Below, one piece after another: positions 24,547 to 34,718 of a stretch of 56,086 nt of DNA (the first letter of the stretch is position 1; every line of letters begins with the position of its first letter). The stretch spans positions 8,257,077 to 8,313,162 of the forward strand of contig NZ_JTHL01000001.1 in NCBI RefSeq assembly GCF_000818195.1. The letters run 5' to 3'. The DNA comes from Streptomyces sp. 150FB (GTDB lineage: Bacteria; Actinomycetota; Actinomycetes; Streptomycetales; Streptomycetaceae). The notes below the pieces were generated by a model, which saw only the letters and a list, made by a program, of their open reading frames with translations, did not search any database and was not told the origin of the DNA. Made by a program: the position numbers and the translations under genes.

Positions 24547-26293
24547 CCGCTGTCGGGGACTCCGACGGGAACTCTCCGGGCTGCCGCGAGAAGCCGATCC
24601 CGACACCGCGCGCGCCCGTCCGTACGAGCAGCCCGCGCGTCAGATCCCCGGCGGCGCCGCCGTTCACCAGCCACACATTGACGGCCGAGCCGAGCAGCAG
24701 CGGATCGAGGGAGGGGCGCGGGGCGCCCCAGACATGTTCGGTGCGGGCCTCCACGAGCAGGCCGCCGCGCAGCCGTACGAGCGCGCGGTACTCGTCGAGC
24801 GCGGCCACCAGGACGTTGTGGCCGCCGTACTGCCTGGCGGTGTCCCGGACCCAGTCGACGGCGGGCACTTCGGCGTCGGCGGTCGTACGGGCGACAACCT
24901 CAGCGCTCTGCGCCCAGCGGTGCGGACCGCCCTCGGCGGCCACCGCGTAGAAACCACGGGCCTCCGTGTGATGGCCGGCGACCACGGGCCACCGCCGCAC
25001 CTCGACGGCACCGTCCTCGCCGACGGCGCCGGTGACGTCGTACGTGGTGGGCGGGGACGCGGGGACCGGCTCGGGCGGCGGTACGGGGTCCGGCTCCGGG
25101 GCGCTGTGAGGGAGGCGTACACCGTGCTTGGCGAGCGGCGCGTACATCTCCTGCCGGGTGATCTCGCCCGACTTGTCGACCGAGCCGAGCTGCCGGTCGA
25201 CGACCGGCCTGAGCGTGTCGGGGTCGTAGGCGTCGGCGACGGCGAGGAGCTGCGCGTACAGATCGCCGCGCGGATCGAGCCGTGGTGCCTTGTGGCCGAA
25301 CTCGGCGGCGGGGGACAGCGGATGAAGCTCGTCCAGCCCGGTGGCGGCCAGCAAGGTGACGCGTTCGGCCGCGGCCGAGTAGAAGGTGGTGCTCCCGTGG
25401 TCGCCCACCACCCAGTCACTGGCGATGACGGCGGCGCGCCAGCCTTCCTGCGGCGGGATCAGCATCAGCCCGGCGTCCATGGCGGGACCCAGCCGCTCCA
25501 GCACGCCGCCCCGGCTGTGCCGCGCCCACACGTTGGGGTGGAACACGGCGGCCACGGCGAACTCGTCGGCCGGCAGCGAGGTGACGAGGTCGAGGGGGAG
25601 ACCGGGCCACCGGCCCAGCAGCGAGTGCTCGCTCCACGTCGAGTGGACGACGACCAGCCGCCGCCCGTGCACCGCCCCGAGCCGTGCGCGGTAGCGGTCA
25701 CGCTGCGGAGCACTCGCCAGAATCCGCTGGAAGCACCAGTCGCCGACCACCCGCGCGTGCGGCAGCGCCTCGGGGCAGGTCTCGGCGAGCCGGGTGAGCT
25801 GCTCCTCGTGCGACACACCGATGGTGGCCGGCACGACCTTCCCCCGCCGCATCAGCTCCTTGCGGGAGAGCCCGGCCGGCGAGGAGGTGTCACCGGTGGA
25901 CTCCGAGACCAGCCGGTTGTAGCCGGCGCCGTGCGGCAGGACCATCAGCGGGGCGTCGAGGCGCCGCATGGTGGGGTGTACGGAGCACGCCACGGCGAGG
26001 TCGAAGGAGCGGCGGGTGGCTTCCTGCCAGCTCAGGAACTGGACGCCGGAGGCGGCCAGATAGGCGTCGAGCCCGTCGCCGAAGGCCGATCCCGGGTTGA
26101 CCGTGCAGTACTTCTCGATGCCGTCCTCGGCGCGCAGCAGCCGCATGACGTCCAGCACCCGGGTCGCCGACGTCAGGGTGCGCGCGACCCCGATGACCGC
26201 TGCCTTCGGCGGATCCCAGGTGTCCCAGCGGGAGCGCGCGGGCCGCCGGCCCGGCCGGGCGAGGCGGCTGCGCGGCGACAGCGGCAAGGGCAA
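24488..26293 (-). CDS. TagB/CDP-glycerol glycerophosphotransferase-like hypothetical protein
   Basis: An approximately 601-residue protein with features of the CDP-glycerol glycerophosphotransferase / GT-B fold: PLMVLPHGAGYNRL (about 117), VGDWCFQRI (about 183), VVHSTWSEHSLLG (about 215) and SDWVVGDHGSTTFYSAAAERVTLL (about 290-312), the last being the donor-site glycine/His segment. A Pro-rich linker (about 405-430) and a second C-terminal domain of unknown type follow. The best annotated start is a TTG at 26293; coding character continues slightly upstream. The last 25 residues (Pro/Arg/Thr-rich) look like read-through into a remnant, so the original C-terminus may have been lost. A polyol-phosphate polymer role is a guess. 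Confidence 0.6.
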   Translation of the reverse strand: MPLPLSPRSRLARPGRRPARSRWDTWDPPKAAVIGVARTLTSATRVLDVMRLLRAEDGIEKYCTVNPGSAFGDGLDAYLAASGVQFLSWQEATRRSFDLAVACSVHPTMRRLDAPLMVLPHGAGYNRLVSESTGDTSSPAGLSRKELMRRGKVVPATIGVSHEEQLTRLAETCPEALPHARVVGDWCFQRILASAPQRDRYRARLGAVHGRRLVVVHSTWSEHSLLGRWPGLPLDLVTSLPADEFAVAAVFHPNVWARHSRGGVLERLGPAMDAGLMLIPPQEGWRAAVIASDWVVGDHGSTTFYSAAAERVTLLAATGLDELHPLSPAAEFGHKAPRLDPRGDLYAQLLAVADAYDPDTLRPVVDRQLGSVDKSGEITRQEMYAPLAKHGVRLPHSAPEPDPVPPPEPVPASPPTTYDVTGAVGEDGAVEVRRWPVVAGHHTEARGFYAVAAEGGPHRWAQSAEVVARTTADAEVPAVDWVRDTARQYGGHNVLVAALDEYRALVRLRGGLLVEARTEHVWGAPRPSLDPLLLGSAVNVWLVNGGAAGDLTRGLLVRTGARGVGIGFSRQPGEFPSESPTAAPRTHRPPAPRTSPGCGTG

Positions 26294-26363
26294 CTGTGTC
26301 TCCGGGACGAGGGGGCGGAGTCGGTGGCTGTAGGTGCCGACGATCGTACTGTTCCGCCTGGGC

Positions 26364-28460
26364 TCAGCCGGACTCGGTACGCGGCGCGACGCCGCTGATC
26401 CCCCGCAGCTCGCGCAGCCGCAGGTCGCAGACCTCCCGCAGTTTCACGTCCATGGTCAGCGCCGCCAGCTCCTCCAGAACCGCGAGAGCCTGGTCGAGCT
26501 TGGCGTACTGTCTCCGCTCCGCCGCCACCTCGGCGGCCGACACGGCGCTGTCGACCGCTTCGGCCAGCGAGCCGAGCCCGCGCAGCGCGCGAGCCCTGAC
26601 GATGCCGATACGGGGAAGCATCGCCCCGTCGTCCGCGGCCAGCGCCCCCGCCATCGCCTCGTCCAGGGCCTCCAGCGCCTCCTGCCATCTGCCGCCGGCC
26701 ACCAGGGCCTGGCCGATGTTGTACCCCTGCACGATCACACCGTGCTCGTCCTTCGCCTCGGCGTTGGCCGATCTGGCCTGGCGGAACAGCGCCTCGGCGT
26801 CGTCGGGACGCCCGAGATCCAGCGCGATCAGCCCCTGTGTCTCCCGGACGACCCCGCTGAGCTGGTGGGCGGAGACCAGCCCGAGCAGCTCGCTCGCCAC
26901 GGTCAACTGCGCCTGCGCCGGGCCGTACTGGCGCAGCTCGTAGTGTGCGCGGGCGAGTTGGTTACGCATCCGGACCTCGGCGTCCTGACGGCCCTCCCAC
27001 TGGGCCGCCTCGATCCCCAACCGGTGTGCCTCGATGGAGTCGGCATGGTGTTTACGGCTGTGATAGAGGGCCCACAGTGACTCGCAGAGCCGCCAGACGG
27101 CGTCGTACCAGCCCTCCTTCGAGGCGAGGCGCAGCAGCTCAAGCAGGGCGGAGCGCTCGGCGTCCAGCCATTCGAGTGCCTCGGCGGAGGTGGTGAACAG
27201 CGGTTCCCCGGGGGACAGTTCGTCCACCGTGCGGGAGGGCGGCTCCTGGATACGGAACCGCCGGCCGAGGACGGCGGCGTCGGCGTGCGCCGCGGCGGCG
27301 AGGTAGAAGTCCGCCACACCCCGGAGCGCGGCGAGGCGGTCCTGCTCGGGCATGCCGCTCGCGAGCGTCCTCGCGTGCGCCCGCACCACGTCGTGCGGCC
27401 GGAACCGCTGGGGCCGGTCGGCGGATTCGGCGGCGACCAGCAGGTGCGCCGTGACCAGATCGCCCAGCGCGTCGTCGACGCGGGTGACACCGGCGGCGCC
27501 GGCGACGGCCGCGGTGACGCCGTTGCCGGGCAGGCAGCCCAGCAGCAGGTAGAGCCGCCGGCTGTGGTCGGGCAGTTCGGCGATGACCGTGTCGAGAACC
27601 GTGTCCACGTGGTCCGTCTCTTCCGTAGGGGAGCGGTGCTGCCCGGCGGCCAGCCTGCGTACGACGGCGTCCAGCCCCAAGTGCGGCCGCCCCGCCAGCC
27701 ATTCGCCCGCCGCGCGCAGCGCGAGCGGCAGCCCGCCGCACAGCCTGACCAACTCGGCGGCCGTGCCCTCGGCCGCCGTGACCTGCCAGTGCCGTACCAG
27801 CTCGATACCGGCGGACCGGTCGAGCGGGTCCACCACGACATGGAGCGCGCCGTCCATCGTGAGCGAGGGCAGATGCCGGTGGCTGGTGACGACCAGCAGC
27901 CCGGCGGGCGGCAGCAGCGGCCGTACCTCCGGTGCCTGGTGGGCGTTGTCGACCACGACCAGCAGGGGGCGGTCCGCCGCGACACTGCGGAAGAGGGCCG
28001 CGCGTTGCGCCGGGTCCTCGGGGATGTAGTCCTTGTGCACACCGAGGGCGCGCAGGAAACCCGCCAGCACGGCCCCGGTGTCGACCGCGCCGTCCAGCCG
28101 GACGTCGTCCAGATCCACGTACAACTGCCCGGCCGGGTAGAGCTGTTCGAGGTCGCTGTGCACCCACTGCGAGACGAGCTGTGTCTTGCCGACCCCGCCG
28201 AGACCGGTGACGAGGATGACGCCGGGCATCCGTTCGGCCCCGCGGGCGGTGGCCCCGGCGCGCAGCGCTGTCAGCTCCTCCGTGCGGTTGACGAAGACCC
28301 GGCTCGGCGGCGGCACCTGATGCGGTGGGGCGGTCGGTCCCGGCGGCCCGAAGCTGATCGATCCGATGCGTTCGGCCTGCACCAGCGGTCCGGCGATCAC
28401 CGCGTTGCCGGACACGGTGTTGTGTGTCGCCCCGGTGCCCTCGGTGCTGCGGTCGCTCAC
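26364..28460 (-). CDS. NB-ARC ATPase with TPR repeats
   Basis: A 698-residue STAND-type protein with a GTG start and GAGGGAG upstream. The N-terminus carries a motif seen in related Streptomyces proteins (NTVSGNAVIAGPLVQAERIG). The NB-ARC domain follows, with Walker A GLGGVGKTQLV (about residue 72) and Walker B LLVVVDNA (about 150), LPLALRAAGEWL (about 235) and a winged-helix region. From about 400 to the end there are TPR-like helices (HYELRQYGPAQAQL, ALVAGGRWQEALEALDEA, LRGLGSLAEAVDSA). It resembles SARP-type regulators without the DNA-binding domain. The long upstream extension of the same frame to 29819 is a shadow of the ABC gene. Confidence 0.82.
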   Translation of the reverse strand: MSDRSTEGTGATHNTVSGNAVIAGPLVQAERIGSISFGPPGPTAPPHQVPPPSRVFVNRTEELTALRAGATARGAERMPGVILVTGLGGVGKTQLVSQWVHSDLEQLYPAGQLYVDLDDVRLDGAVDTGAVLAGFLRALGVHKDYIPEDPAQRAALFRSVAADRPLLVVVDNAHQAPEVRPLLPPAGLLVVTSHRHLPSLTMDGALHVVVDPLDRSAGIELVRHWQVTAAEGTAAELVRLCGGLPLALRAAGEWLAGRPHLGLDAVVRRLAAGQHRSPTEETDHVDTVLDTVIAELPDHSRRLYLLLGCLPGNGVTAAVAGAAGVTRVDDALGDLVTAHLLVAAESADRPQRFRPHDVVRAHARTLASGMPEQDRLAALRGVADFYLAAAAHADAAVLGRRFRIQEPPSRTVDELSPGEPLFTTSAEALEWLDAERSALLELLRLASKEGWYDAVWRLCESLWALYHSRKHHADSIEAHRLGIEAAQWEGRQDAEVRMRNQLARAHYELRQYGPAQAQLTVASELLGLVSAHQLSGVVRETQGLIALDLGRPDDAEALFRQARSANAEAKDEHGVIVQGYNIGQALVAGGRWQEALEALDEAMAGALAADDGAMLPRIGIVRARALRGLGSLAEAVDSAVSAAEVAAERRQYAKLDQALAVLEELAALTMDVKLREVCDLRLRELRGISGVAPRTESG

Positions 28461-28648
28461 CCGTACTCCCTCAGCCTGTCCTGGAAGCGTCCAGGGTATG
28501 GCCTCGCCGGGCGGGTGCGCAGCGATACGTGTGAGTGCTCCTCCCGTACGCTTCCGGTGCGCTTTCCGCGCTCCTCGTGCGCTCCCCTCGTACGCGGTGG
28601 GGCACGCTGCCCGTGCGGGGGAACCGCGTGCGGCCCCGGCCGGAGGCT

Positions 28649-31606
28649 TCAGGCCATCTGGCGGCGTACCAACTCGTGGAGCCGGCCGGCCGGGTCGGCC
28701 AGCAGGTCGGCGGGCGCGCCCTGTTCCACGACGCGTCCGTCCGCCATCACGATCACCCGGTCGGCGTCCATCACCGTCGTCAGCCGGTGGGCGATGACCA
28801 GCCGGCTGGCGCTCAGCTTCCGGGTGCTCTCGATGACGATGCGCTGGGTCTCGTTGTCCAGGGCGCTGGTGGCCTCGTCGAAGAAGAGGATGCGCGGACG
28901 CCGGACGAGCGCCTGGGCGATCATCAGACGCTGCCGCTGACCGCCCGAGATCGCGCCGCTGCCCGCGATCATGGTGTGCAGCCCCATCGGCATCAGCTTG
29001 ATGTCCTCCGCCAGGCCCGCCATCTCCGCCGCCTCCCACGCCTCCTCCTGGGAGAAGGCCTCGGCGCCGCAGATGCAGTCGAGGATCGATCCGGTGAGCG
29101 GCTGCGCGTTCTGGAGGACCACCCCGCACTGGCGCCGTACGGCGGCCTGGTCGAGGGCTGACAGGTCCTGGCCGTCGTACAGCACACTGCCGGAGACCGG
29201 CTTGTCGAAGCCGATGAGCAGCCGCAGCAGCGTCGACTTGCCGCAGCCGCTGGGGCCCACGACAGCCACGAACTCGCCGGGGCGGATCTGGAGCGAGACG
29301 TCGTCGAGGACCAGCGGGCCGTCGTCGGTGTAGCGGAAGGAGAGCTTCCGCGCCTCGATGCCGCCGGACAGCACACCGGGCTGCGCGCTGGAGCCCCGTA
29401 CCTCCGGTGCCTCGTCCAGGACCGGCTTGATCTGTTCGAACATGGGCAGCGCCGCCGCACCTCCCACGAGCGCCCCGGTGAGCTGGGTGACCGAGGTCAG
29501 CACCATGGTCACCGAGGTGTTGAAGGTCAGGAAGGCGCCGGCCGACATGCTGTCGCGCGCGGGTCCAGCCAGCAGGACGAACATGATGAGCGAGCACAGC
29601 GGCAGATAGACCGCGTCCAGGACGGTCGTCAGGTTCTTGATCCGGCCGGTCCGCTGCTGGAGCTCGCGTGAGCGGGCGAACTCGCGGGCCCAGGCCGCGT
29701 ACGCGAAGCTCTCCGCCGCCGCCACGCGCAGCTTCGGCAGACCGCGCAGGGTCTGGAAGGCCTGGTTGTTGAGCTTGTTGCCCAGCTCGACCAGGCGCCG
29801 CTGCCAGCGGAGCTGCCACAGGCCCATCGCGAGGAACACCGCTCCGATGACGATCAGCATCGCCACCGCCGCGAGCGCCAGCGGCACACTGTAGAAGAAC
29901 AGCAGTACGACGTTCATCGCACCGACCGTGCTCGCCTGCACGGCCACCGGGCCGATGCCGGACAGCACCCGGCGGATGGTGCTGATGCCCATCGCCGCGC
30001 TGGCCAGCTCCCCGGTGGAGCGTTCGGTGAAGAACTTCGTCGGAAGCCGCAACAGCCTGTCCCAGACGGCCGGTTGCAGGGTGCTCTCGATACGGCCCTC
30101 CATCCGCAGGATGGTGAGGTTCTGGAGCAGCATGAAGGCGGCCGAGACGATTCCGGTGATCATGACAGCCAGCGAGACCTGGACGACCAGGCTGGTCTCG
30201 GCGTTCGGTACGTAGACCCCCAGCACCCGGCCGGTCGCGATCGGCACCAGGGCGCCGAGACCGACCGTGACCAGCCCGGCCATGAGCAGATTGCGTACGT
30301 CCATGCGGGTGCCGCGCAGGCTGAAGCGCAGCAACCGGGGCAGGTTCATGGGCCGTTCGGGCAGCGGTCGGTAGAACATCACGCCGCGCGCCTCCAGTTC
30401 ACCGGCGTTGTCGGATCCGATCCGCATCCGGAGCCCCGAGGCCGGGTTCACCGCCTCGTACCTCCCGCGCCGCCACAGCAGTGCGACCGGCGCGCCCGAC
30501 TTGGCCCAATGCCCCACCATCGGACCGGTGTTGGTACGCCACCAGCGCCCGTCGAGCCGGACGGCGCGGGTCCGGACACGGGAGCCGATCGCGATGCGCT
30601 CGACGGGACTGACCCGGTCCTCGGCGGCGGGGTCACCGGCGCCGCCCACCGGACCGCCCGCCGTGGGCCCGGCGAGCGTGATGCCCGTGGCCTCGGCGAC
30701 CCGCCGGCAGACCGCGTAGGTCGTGTCGTCGTTGGAACTGTCCCTGGCCGCCGTCGCGCGCCCGCGCTCCGGCCTGCCGATGGAGGCCAGCAGCGCCTGG
30801 TCGGCGCGGGCGCTGACGGCCTCGCCCGCCCTGATACCGGCCGCCGTGCGGTCCTCGTGGGCGCGCTCCAGGCGTTCGATCCAGCGGTCCACCGCCGACA
30901 TCAGCCGGTACTGCTGGTTGACCATCCCCTGCCACATCGCGCCGTCGACCAGCAGGTCACCCGCCGCCTCCGCGCTGAAGGAGGCGCCGTAGCGCACACT
31001 GCCCGGCGGGACCGGCATCCACAGGATGTCGTCGTCGGCCACGGCGTCCTCGATGCCGGGGCGGTCGTCGAGCGGGGCCTCGAAGAGCACACCGAGACCC
31101 CGGCCGATGCCGAGCGCGAACGCGTGCTCAAGGGGCGCAGGGGAACCGTACGCGTCAGCCTCCGCGCCGTACGCGTCGTAGCCCCCGTACGCGTCGTACC
31201 CGCCGTACTCGGGCTGGTTCAGCTCGCGCAGTGGGATCCTGCGCAGCGCGCAGTCGCCCGAGGGCCTGCCGAGCAGGGTGTGTGCGGGGCCCTCGACCGG
31301 TCCCAGCAGCAGCGTTCCCGATTCGAGGCGGCCGAGGAAGTGCCAGTGCCCGTCCCGGGCGGCGTCGACGGCGAACAGATCGAGTACGCCGCCCACCACG
31401 AGCCACAACACCTGGGGCCCTTCCAACGGCACACTGCTGATCCCCGCGCAGTCGACGGGCGCCCCGAGACCGCCGAGCGCGTGGATCACGGCGTCGCCGC
31501 CGCCGGACTCGGCGGACCGGGCGGCGCCGACGGACGGATCCGGGCCCACGGAAGGGTCAGGCCCTGCTGCCGGTTCGGGCAGGTCGGCCGGGTGAACGGA
31601 TGCCAC
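28649..31606 (-). CDS. NHLP-type bacteriocin export ABC transporter, permease/ATPase without peptidase
   Basis: A 985-residue protein. The start is a GTG at 31606 with AAGGAG 8 nt upstream, just after the stop of the peptidase-ABC gene. The first 400 residues are a large soluble domain containing several Tyr/Gly-rich direct repeats (YGGYDAYG). The transmembrane ABC domain lies at about residues 420-700, and the nucleotide-binding domain has Walker A GPSGCGKSTLL, signature SGGQRQRLMIAQALVRRP and Walker B ILFFDEATSALD. This architecture matches the second ABC protein of NHLM/NHLP microcin systems, which lacks the C39 peptidase. It probably forms a hetero-complex with the next protein to export the 71-aa precursor. 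Confidence 0.86.
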   Translation of the reverse strand: MASVHPADLPEPAAGPDPSVGPDPSVGAARSAESGGGDAVIHALGGLGAPVDCAGISSVPLEGPQVLWLVVGGVLDLFAVDAARDGHWHFLGRLESGTLLLGPVEGPAHTLLGRPSGDCALRRIPLRELNQPEYGGYDAYGGYDAYGAEADAYGSPAPLEHAFALGIGRGLGVLFEAPLDDRPGIEDAVADDDILWMPVPPGSVRYGASFSAEAAGDLLVDGAMWQGMVNQQYRLMSAVDRWIERLERAHEDRTAAGIRAGEAVSARADQALLASIGRPERGRATAARDSSNDDTTYAVCRRVAEATGITLAGPTAGGPVGGAGDPAAEDRVSPVERIAIGSRVRTRAVRLDGRWWRTNTGPMVGHWAKSGAPVALLWRRGRYEAVNPASGLRMRIGSDNAGELEARGVMFYRPLPERPMNLPRLLRFSLRGTRMDVRNLLMAGLVTVGLGALVPIATGRVLGVYVPNAETSLVVQVSLAVMITGIVSAAFMLLQNLTILRMEGRIESTLQPAVWDRLLRLPTKFFTERSTGELASAAMGISTIRRVLSGIGPVAVQASTVGAMNVVLLFFYSVPLALAAVAMLIVIGAVFLAMGLWQLRWQRRLVELGNKLNNQAFQTLRGLPKLRVAAAESFAYAAWAREFARSRELQQRTGRIKNLTTVLDAVYLPLCSLIMFVLLAGPARDSMSAGAFLTFNTSVTMVLTSVTQLTGALVGGAAALPMFEQIKPVLDEAPEVRGSSAQPGVLSGGIEARKLSFRYTDDGPLVLDDVSLQIRPGEFVAVVGPSGCGKSTLLRLLIGFDKPVSGSVLYDGQDLSALDQAAVRRQCGVVLQNAQPLTGSILDCICGAEAFSQEEAWEAAEMAGLAEDIKLMPMGLHTMIAGSGAISGGQRQRLMIAQALVRRPRILFFDEATSALDNETQRIVIESTRKLSASRLVIAHRLTTVMDADRVIVMADGRVVEQGAPADLLADPAGRLHELVRRQMA

Positions 31607-31607
31607 G

Positions 31608-33890
31608 TCAGTGCTCCTTGACCAGCTCGGCGTACGGGCCCCCGGCGGCGACCAGCTCTTCGTGCCGGCCGCGTTCGACCACGGCGCCGTGGTCGAGGAC
31701 CACGATCTCGTCACTGTCGCGCACCGTGCTCAGCCGGTGCGCGATCACCACACACGCACACCCGCGCCGCCGCAGATTGTCGATGATGATCCGCTCGGTC
31801 TCCGCGTCCAGCGCGCTCGTCACCTCGTCGAGCACCAGGATGCTCGGCCGCCTGACCAGCGCCCGCGCGATCTCCAGACGCTGCCGCTGCCCGCCGGAGA
31901 AGTTACGGCCGTCCTGCTCGACCCGGCTGTGGATGGCGTCGGGACGGCGCGCGATGACATCGTCGTACAGCGCGGCGTCCCGCAGCGCAGCGATCACCGC
32001 GTCGTCCGGTATCGACGGGTCCCACAGCGCCACGTTGTCCCTGACCGTCCCCTCGAAGAGGAAGACGTCCTGGTCGACGAAGGAGACCGAAGCGGCCAGC
32101 GCACTGCGGGAGATGTCCTCCAGACGCTGCCCGTCGATACGGATCGTGCCCTCCCAGGGGCTGTAGAGCCCCGAAATCAGCCGGGAGACCGTGGACTTGC
32201 CGCTGCCCGACCCGCCGACGAGTGCCACCTGCTGACCCGGGCCCACCGTCAGCGAGAAGCCGCTGAGCAGCGGCTTGTCCAGCGGGCTGTAGCCGAACGT
32301 GATGTTCTCCAGCGTCACATGGCCGGTCAGCCTGCGGGTGCTCGCGTCCGGCTGCTCCCGCGAGTACAGCGTGTCGACGGGGAAGTTCTCGACGTCCTTC
32401 AGCCGCGCCACATCGGCGGCGAAGTCCTGGACCCGCCCGGCGACCCCGTTCAGCCGGGTGATGGGCGCGGTGAAGCGGGTCACCAGCGCCTGGAACGCGA
32501 CGAGCAGACCGATCGAGATGTGCCCCTCCACCGCCCTCATCCCCCCGATCCACAGGATCAGCGCGCTGTTGAGCGTCGCGAGGGTGGGTGCCACCACGGC
32601 CAGGACCGCGCTCGGCACACCGAGGCGCTGCTGCTCCTCCAGTGTGGTGGCGTGCTGTCCCGCCCAGCGGCGGAAGTAACCGTTCTCGCCGCCGGTGGCC
32701 TTCATGGTCTCGATGAGCTGGAGCCCGGTGTACGAGGTGTTGGTGAGCCGGGCGCTGTCCGCGCGCAGCTTCTGCGTGTGCGTGGCGCGCAGCCGGATCA
32801 CGATCCGCATCGCGACCACGTTGAGCAGCGCGATCAGCACGCCGATGACGGTGAGTTGGGGATCGTACGTCCACAGCAGGAAGGCGTAGAGGATCACCAC
32901 GATGCCGTCGACACCGGCGGCGGCGAGGTCCCGGGCCAGGGTCTCCGCCACGGCGTCGTTGGACTGGAGGCGCTGGACGAGATCGGCCGGGCTGCGCTGG
33001 GAGAAGAAGGTGACGGGCAGCCGCAGCAGGTGCCGCAGGAACCGCGCGCTGCTCAGCGTCGAGGAGATGATCCGCCCGCGCAGCAGATTCGCCTGTTGCA
33101 GCCCGGTCAGTACGGCGGTCAGCGCCACCATCGCCGCCATGGCCGCGAACAGCGGCCCGAGCAGGGACGTCTGACGGCCTATCAGGAACATGTCGATGTA
33201 CGTACGGCTCAGCGCTGGCAGCACCGCGCCGACCGCGACCAGCAGCAGGCTGGCGAGGAGAGCCGCCAGCAGGGTGCCCGTCGTGCCGCGCATCCGCGCG
33301 GGAATGGCGCTCATGATGCCCGGCTTGCGGCCGCCGCGGCGGAAGTCGGCCGTGGGCTCGAAGACCAGCGCGACCCCGGTGAAACTGGTGTCGAAGTCCT
33401 CGGAGGCGACGAACCTGCGCCCCTTGTCGGGGTCGTTGATGTGCACGCCCCGGCGGCCCAGGCGGCGGCCCGTACCGTCGTAGACGACGTAGTGGTTGAA
33501 CTCCCAGAACAGGATCGCGGGAGCCTGGACTTCGGCGAGGGCTCCGGGTTCCATCTGCATGCCCTTGGCCTGGAGCCCGTAACTACGGGCGGCCTTCAGG
33601 AGATTGCTGGCGCGCGAGCCGTCGCGCGAGACGCCGCACGCGATCCGCAGCTCCTCCAGCGGGACATGCCGGCCGTGGTGGGCGAGCACCATCGCGAGCG
33701 AGGCGGCGCCACACTCCAGGGCCTCCATCTGGAGGACGGTCGGGGAGCGGACCCCCTTGCGCTTCTTGACCTTGGGCTTCTCGGCCCTGGACGACGACGG
33801 CGCGCGCCGCCCGCCGCGCCGGGCGGCCGGGGCGTTCTCGGGGCGGTGCCTGCCGCGTTCGGCAGGGGGAAGTCTCTGCTGGGTGCTCAA
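31608..33890 (-). CDS. NHLP-type ABC exporter with N-terminal C39 peptidase
   Basis: An approximately 760-residue peptidase-containing ABC transporter. The C39 domain (about residues 50-190) has the catalytic Cys in MEALECGAASLAMVLAHHG, the His in FNHYVVYDG and the Asp in HINDPDKG. It cleaves leaders after Gly-Gly. A six-helix membrane domain follows, then a nucleotide-binding domain with GGSGSGKSTVSRL, SGGQRQRLEIARAL and ILVLDEVTSALD. I placed the start at a TTG at 33890 because it overlaps the adaptor stop as TTGA; a second in-frame TTG lies at 33902. Neither has a strong ribosome site, so coupling to the upstream gene is likely. Confidence 0.88.
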   Translation of the reverse strand: MSTQQRLPPAERGRHRPENAPAARRGGRRAPSSSRAEKPKVKKRKGVRSPTVLQMEALECGAASLAMVLAHHGRHVPLEELRIACGVSRDGSRASNLLKAARSYGLQAKGMQMEPGALAEVQAPAILFWEFNHYVVYDGTGRRLGRRGVHINDPDKGRRFVASEDFDTSFTGVALVFEPTADFRRGGRKPGIMSAIPARMRGTTGTLLAALLASLLLVAVGAVLPALSRTYIDMFLIGRQTSLLGPLFAAMAAMVALTAVLTGLQQANLLRGRIISSTLSSARFLRHLLRLPVTFFSQRSPADLVQRLQSNDAVAETLARDLAAAGVDGIVVILYAFLLWTYDPQLTVIGVLIALLNVVAMRIVIRLRATHTQKLRADSARLTNTSYTGLQLIETMKATGGENGYFRRWAGQHATTLEEQQRLGVPSAVLAVVAPTLATLNSALILWIGGMRAVEGHISIGLLVAFQALVTRFTAPITRLNGVAGRVQDFAADVARLKDVENFPVDTLYSREQPDASTRRLTGHVTLENITFGYSPLDKPLLSGFSLTVGPGQQVALVGGSGSGKSTVSRLISGLYSPWEGTIRIDGQRLEDISRSALAASVSFVDQDVFLFEGTVRDNVALWDPSIPDDAVIAALRDAALYDDVIARRPDAIHSRVEQDGRNFSGGQRQRLEIARALVRRPSILVLDEVTSALDAETERIIIDNLRRRGCACVVIAHRLSTVRDSDEIVVLDHGAVVERGRHEELVAAGGPYAELVKEH

Positions 33891-34693
33891 GGAAGCAGCC
33901 AATCGATCGGATGCTGCTCGGCCAGGTGGATGGAGCCGGTGGCCAGGGTCATGGAGCCGACGGCGAAGGGCGGGCCGTCCGACGACGACCAGAGATAACC
34001 GGACTTGGTGTGCGAGGAACGTTCGAGCCGCACCACGACAGCGACGGGCTGGCCCGCCTTGGAGAACTGTTCGCCGAGCTGGCTGCTGCCCAGGAAGCCG
34101 CTGATCCGCTGGCGCGTCTGGGCGGTACGGCCCACCGACTCGACGCGTCCGCGCAGCACTCCGTACTGCTGCGTGGGCACCGACTGGACGGTGAGGTCGA
34201 CGGAAGCGCCGACGGGTACGCCGGAACCGCTGTCGGCCGGCACGTACAGCACCGCCGTCAGGGGGTCGTCGGCGCTGTCGAACCGCTCGACGGCCGCGAC
34301 GTCGGCCCCGGTGGTGACCACGGACCCGATGGCGGCGACCAGCGTGGTCACCCGGCCTGCCGCGATGGTGCGCACGACGACACTTCCTTGTGCCGTACGG
34401 ACCTTCAGCAGCGGCGCGTCGGCCGCGACCCGCTGGCCCTCCTCGGCGAGCACGTCGGTCACCTGGCCGGCGACGGGGCTCTGGAGGACGTAACTCCCCT
34501 GTGCGTGGGTGAGGATGCCGGGCGCCGCGACCGTCGACGACACGGTGCCGGTGACCGCCCAGCCGGCACCCACGAGCATGGCCAACACCGTGACGGCCAG
34601 CACCAGCCCGCCCCGAGGCCGGGCGTAGCGCACCGGCAGGTCGATCTCCTCGGGTGATTGCAGCTTGGAAAGGGCCTGTTGGCGGAACTGCAC
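33887..34693 (-). CDS. HlyD-family membrane fusion/adaptor protein for peptide export
   Basis: A 268-residue protein with a GTG start preceded by GAGGGA. A short cytoplasmic N-terminus (QALSKLQSPEEIDLPVRY) is typical of bacteriocin-export accessory proteins. One TM follows (LVLAVTVLAMLVGAGWAVTG, about 30-49), then a biotinyl-lipoyl-like hairpin domain (GSYVLQSPVAGQVTDVLAEEGQRVAADAPLLKV) and a beta-barrel part (VGASVDLTVQSVPTQQYG). It lies between the precursor gene and the peptidase-ABC gene with TTGA overlap to the latter, so it is the adaptor of that exporter. Confidence 0.85.
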   Translation of the reverse strand: MQFRQQALSKLQSPEEIDLPVRYARPRGGLVLAVTVLAMLVGAGWAVTGTVSSTVAAPGILTHAQGSYVLQSPVAGQVTDVLAEEGQRVAADAPLLKVRTAQGSVVVRTIAAGRVTTLVAAIGSVVTTGADVAAVERFDSADDPLTAVLYVPADSGSGVPVGASVDLTVQSVPTQQYGVLRGRVESVGRTAQTRQRISGFLGSSQLGEQFSKAGQPVAVVVRLERSSHTKSGYLWSSSDGPPFAVGSMTLATGSIHLAEQHPIDWLLP

Positions 34694-34718
34694 GACACGT
34701 ATCCCTCGACGCTCAACG

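Noticed and set aside
28461..29819. N-terminal extension of the NB-ARC gene
   Set aside because: The extra residues are antisense-free shadow of the ABC transporter in another frame; a GTG with good ribosome site at 28460 gives the normal N-terminus.
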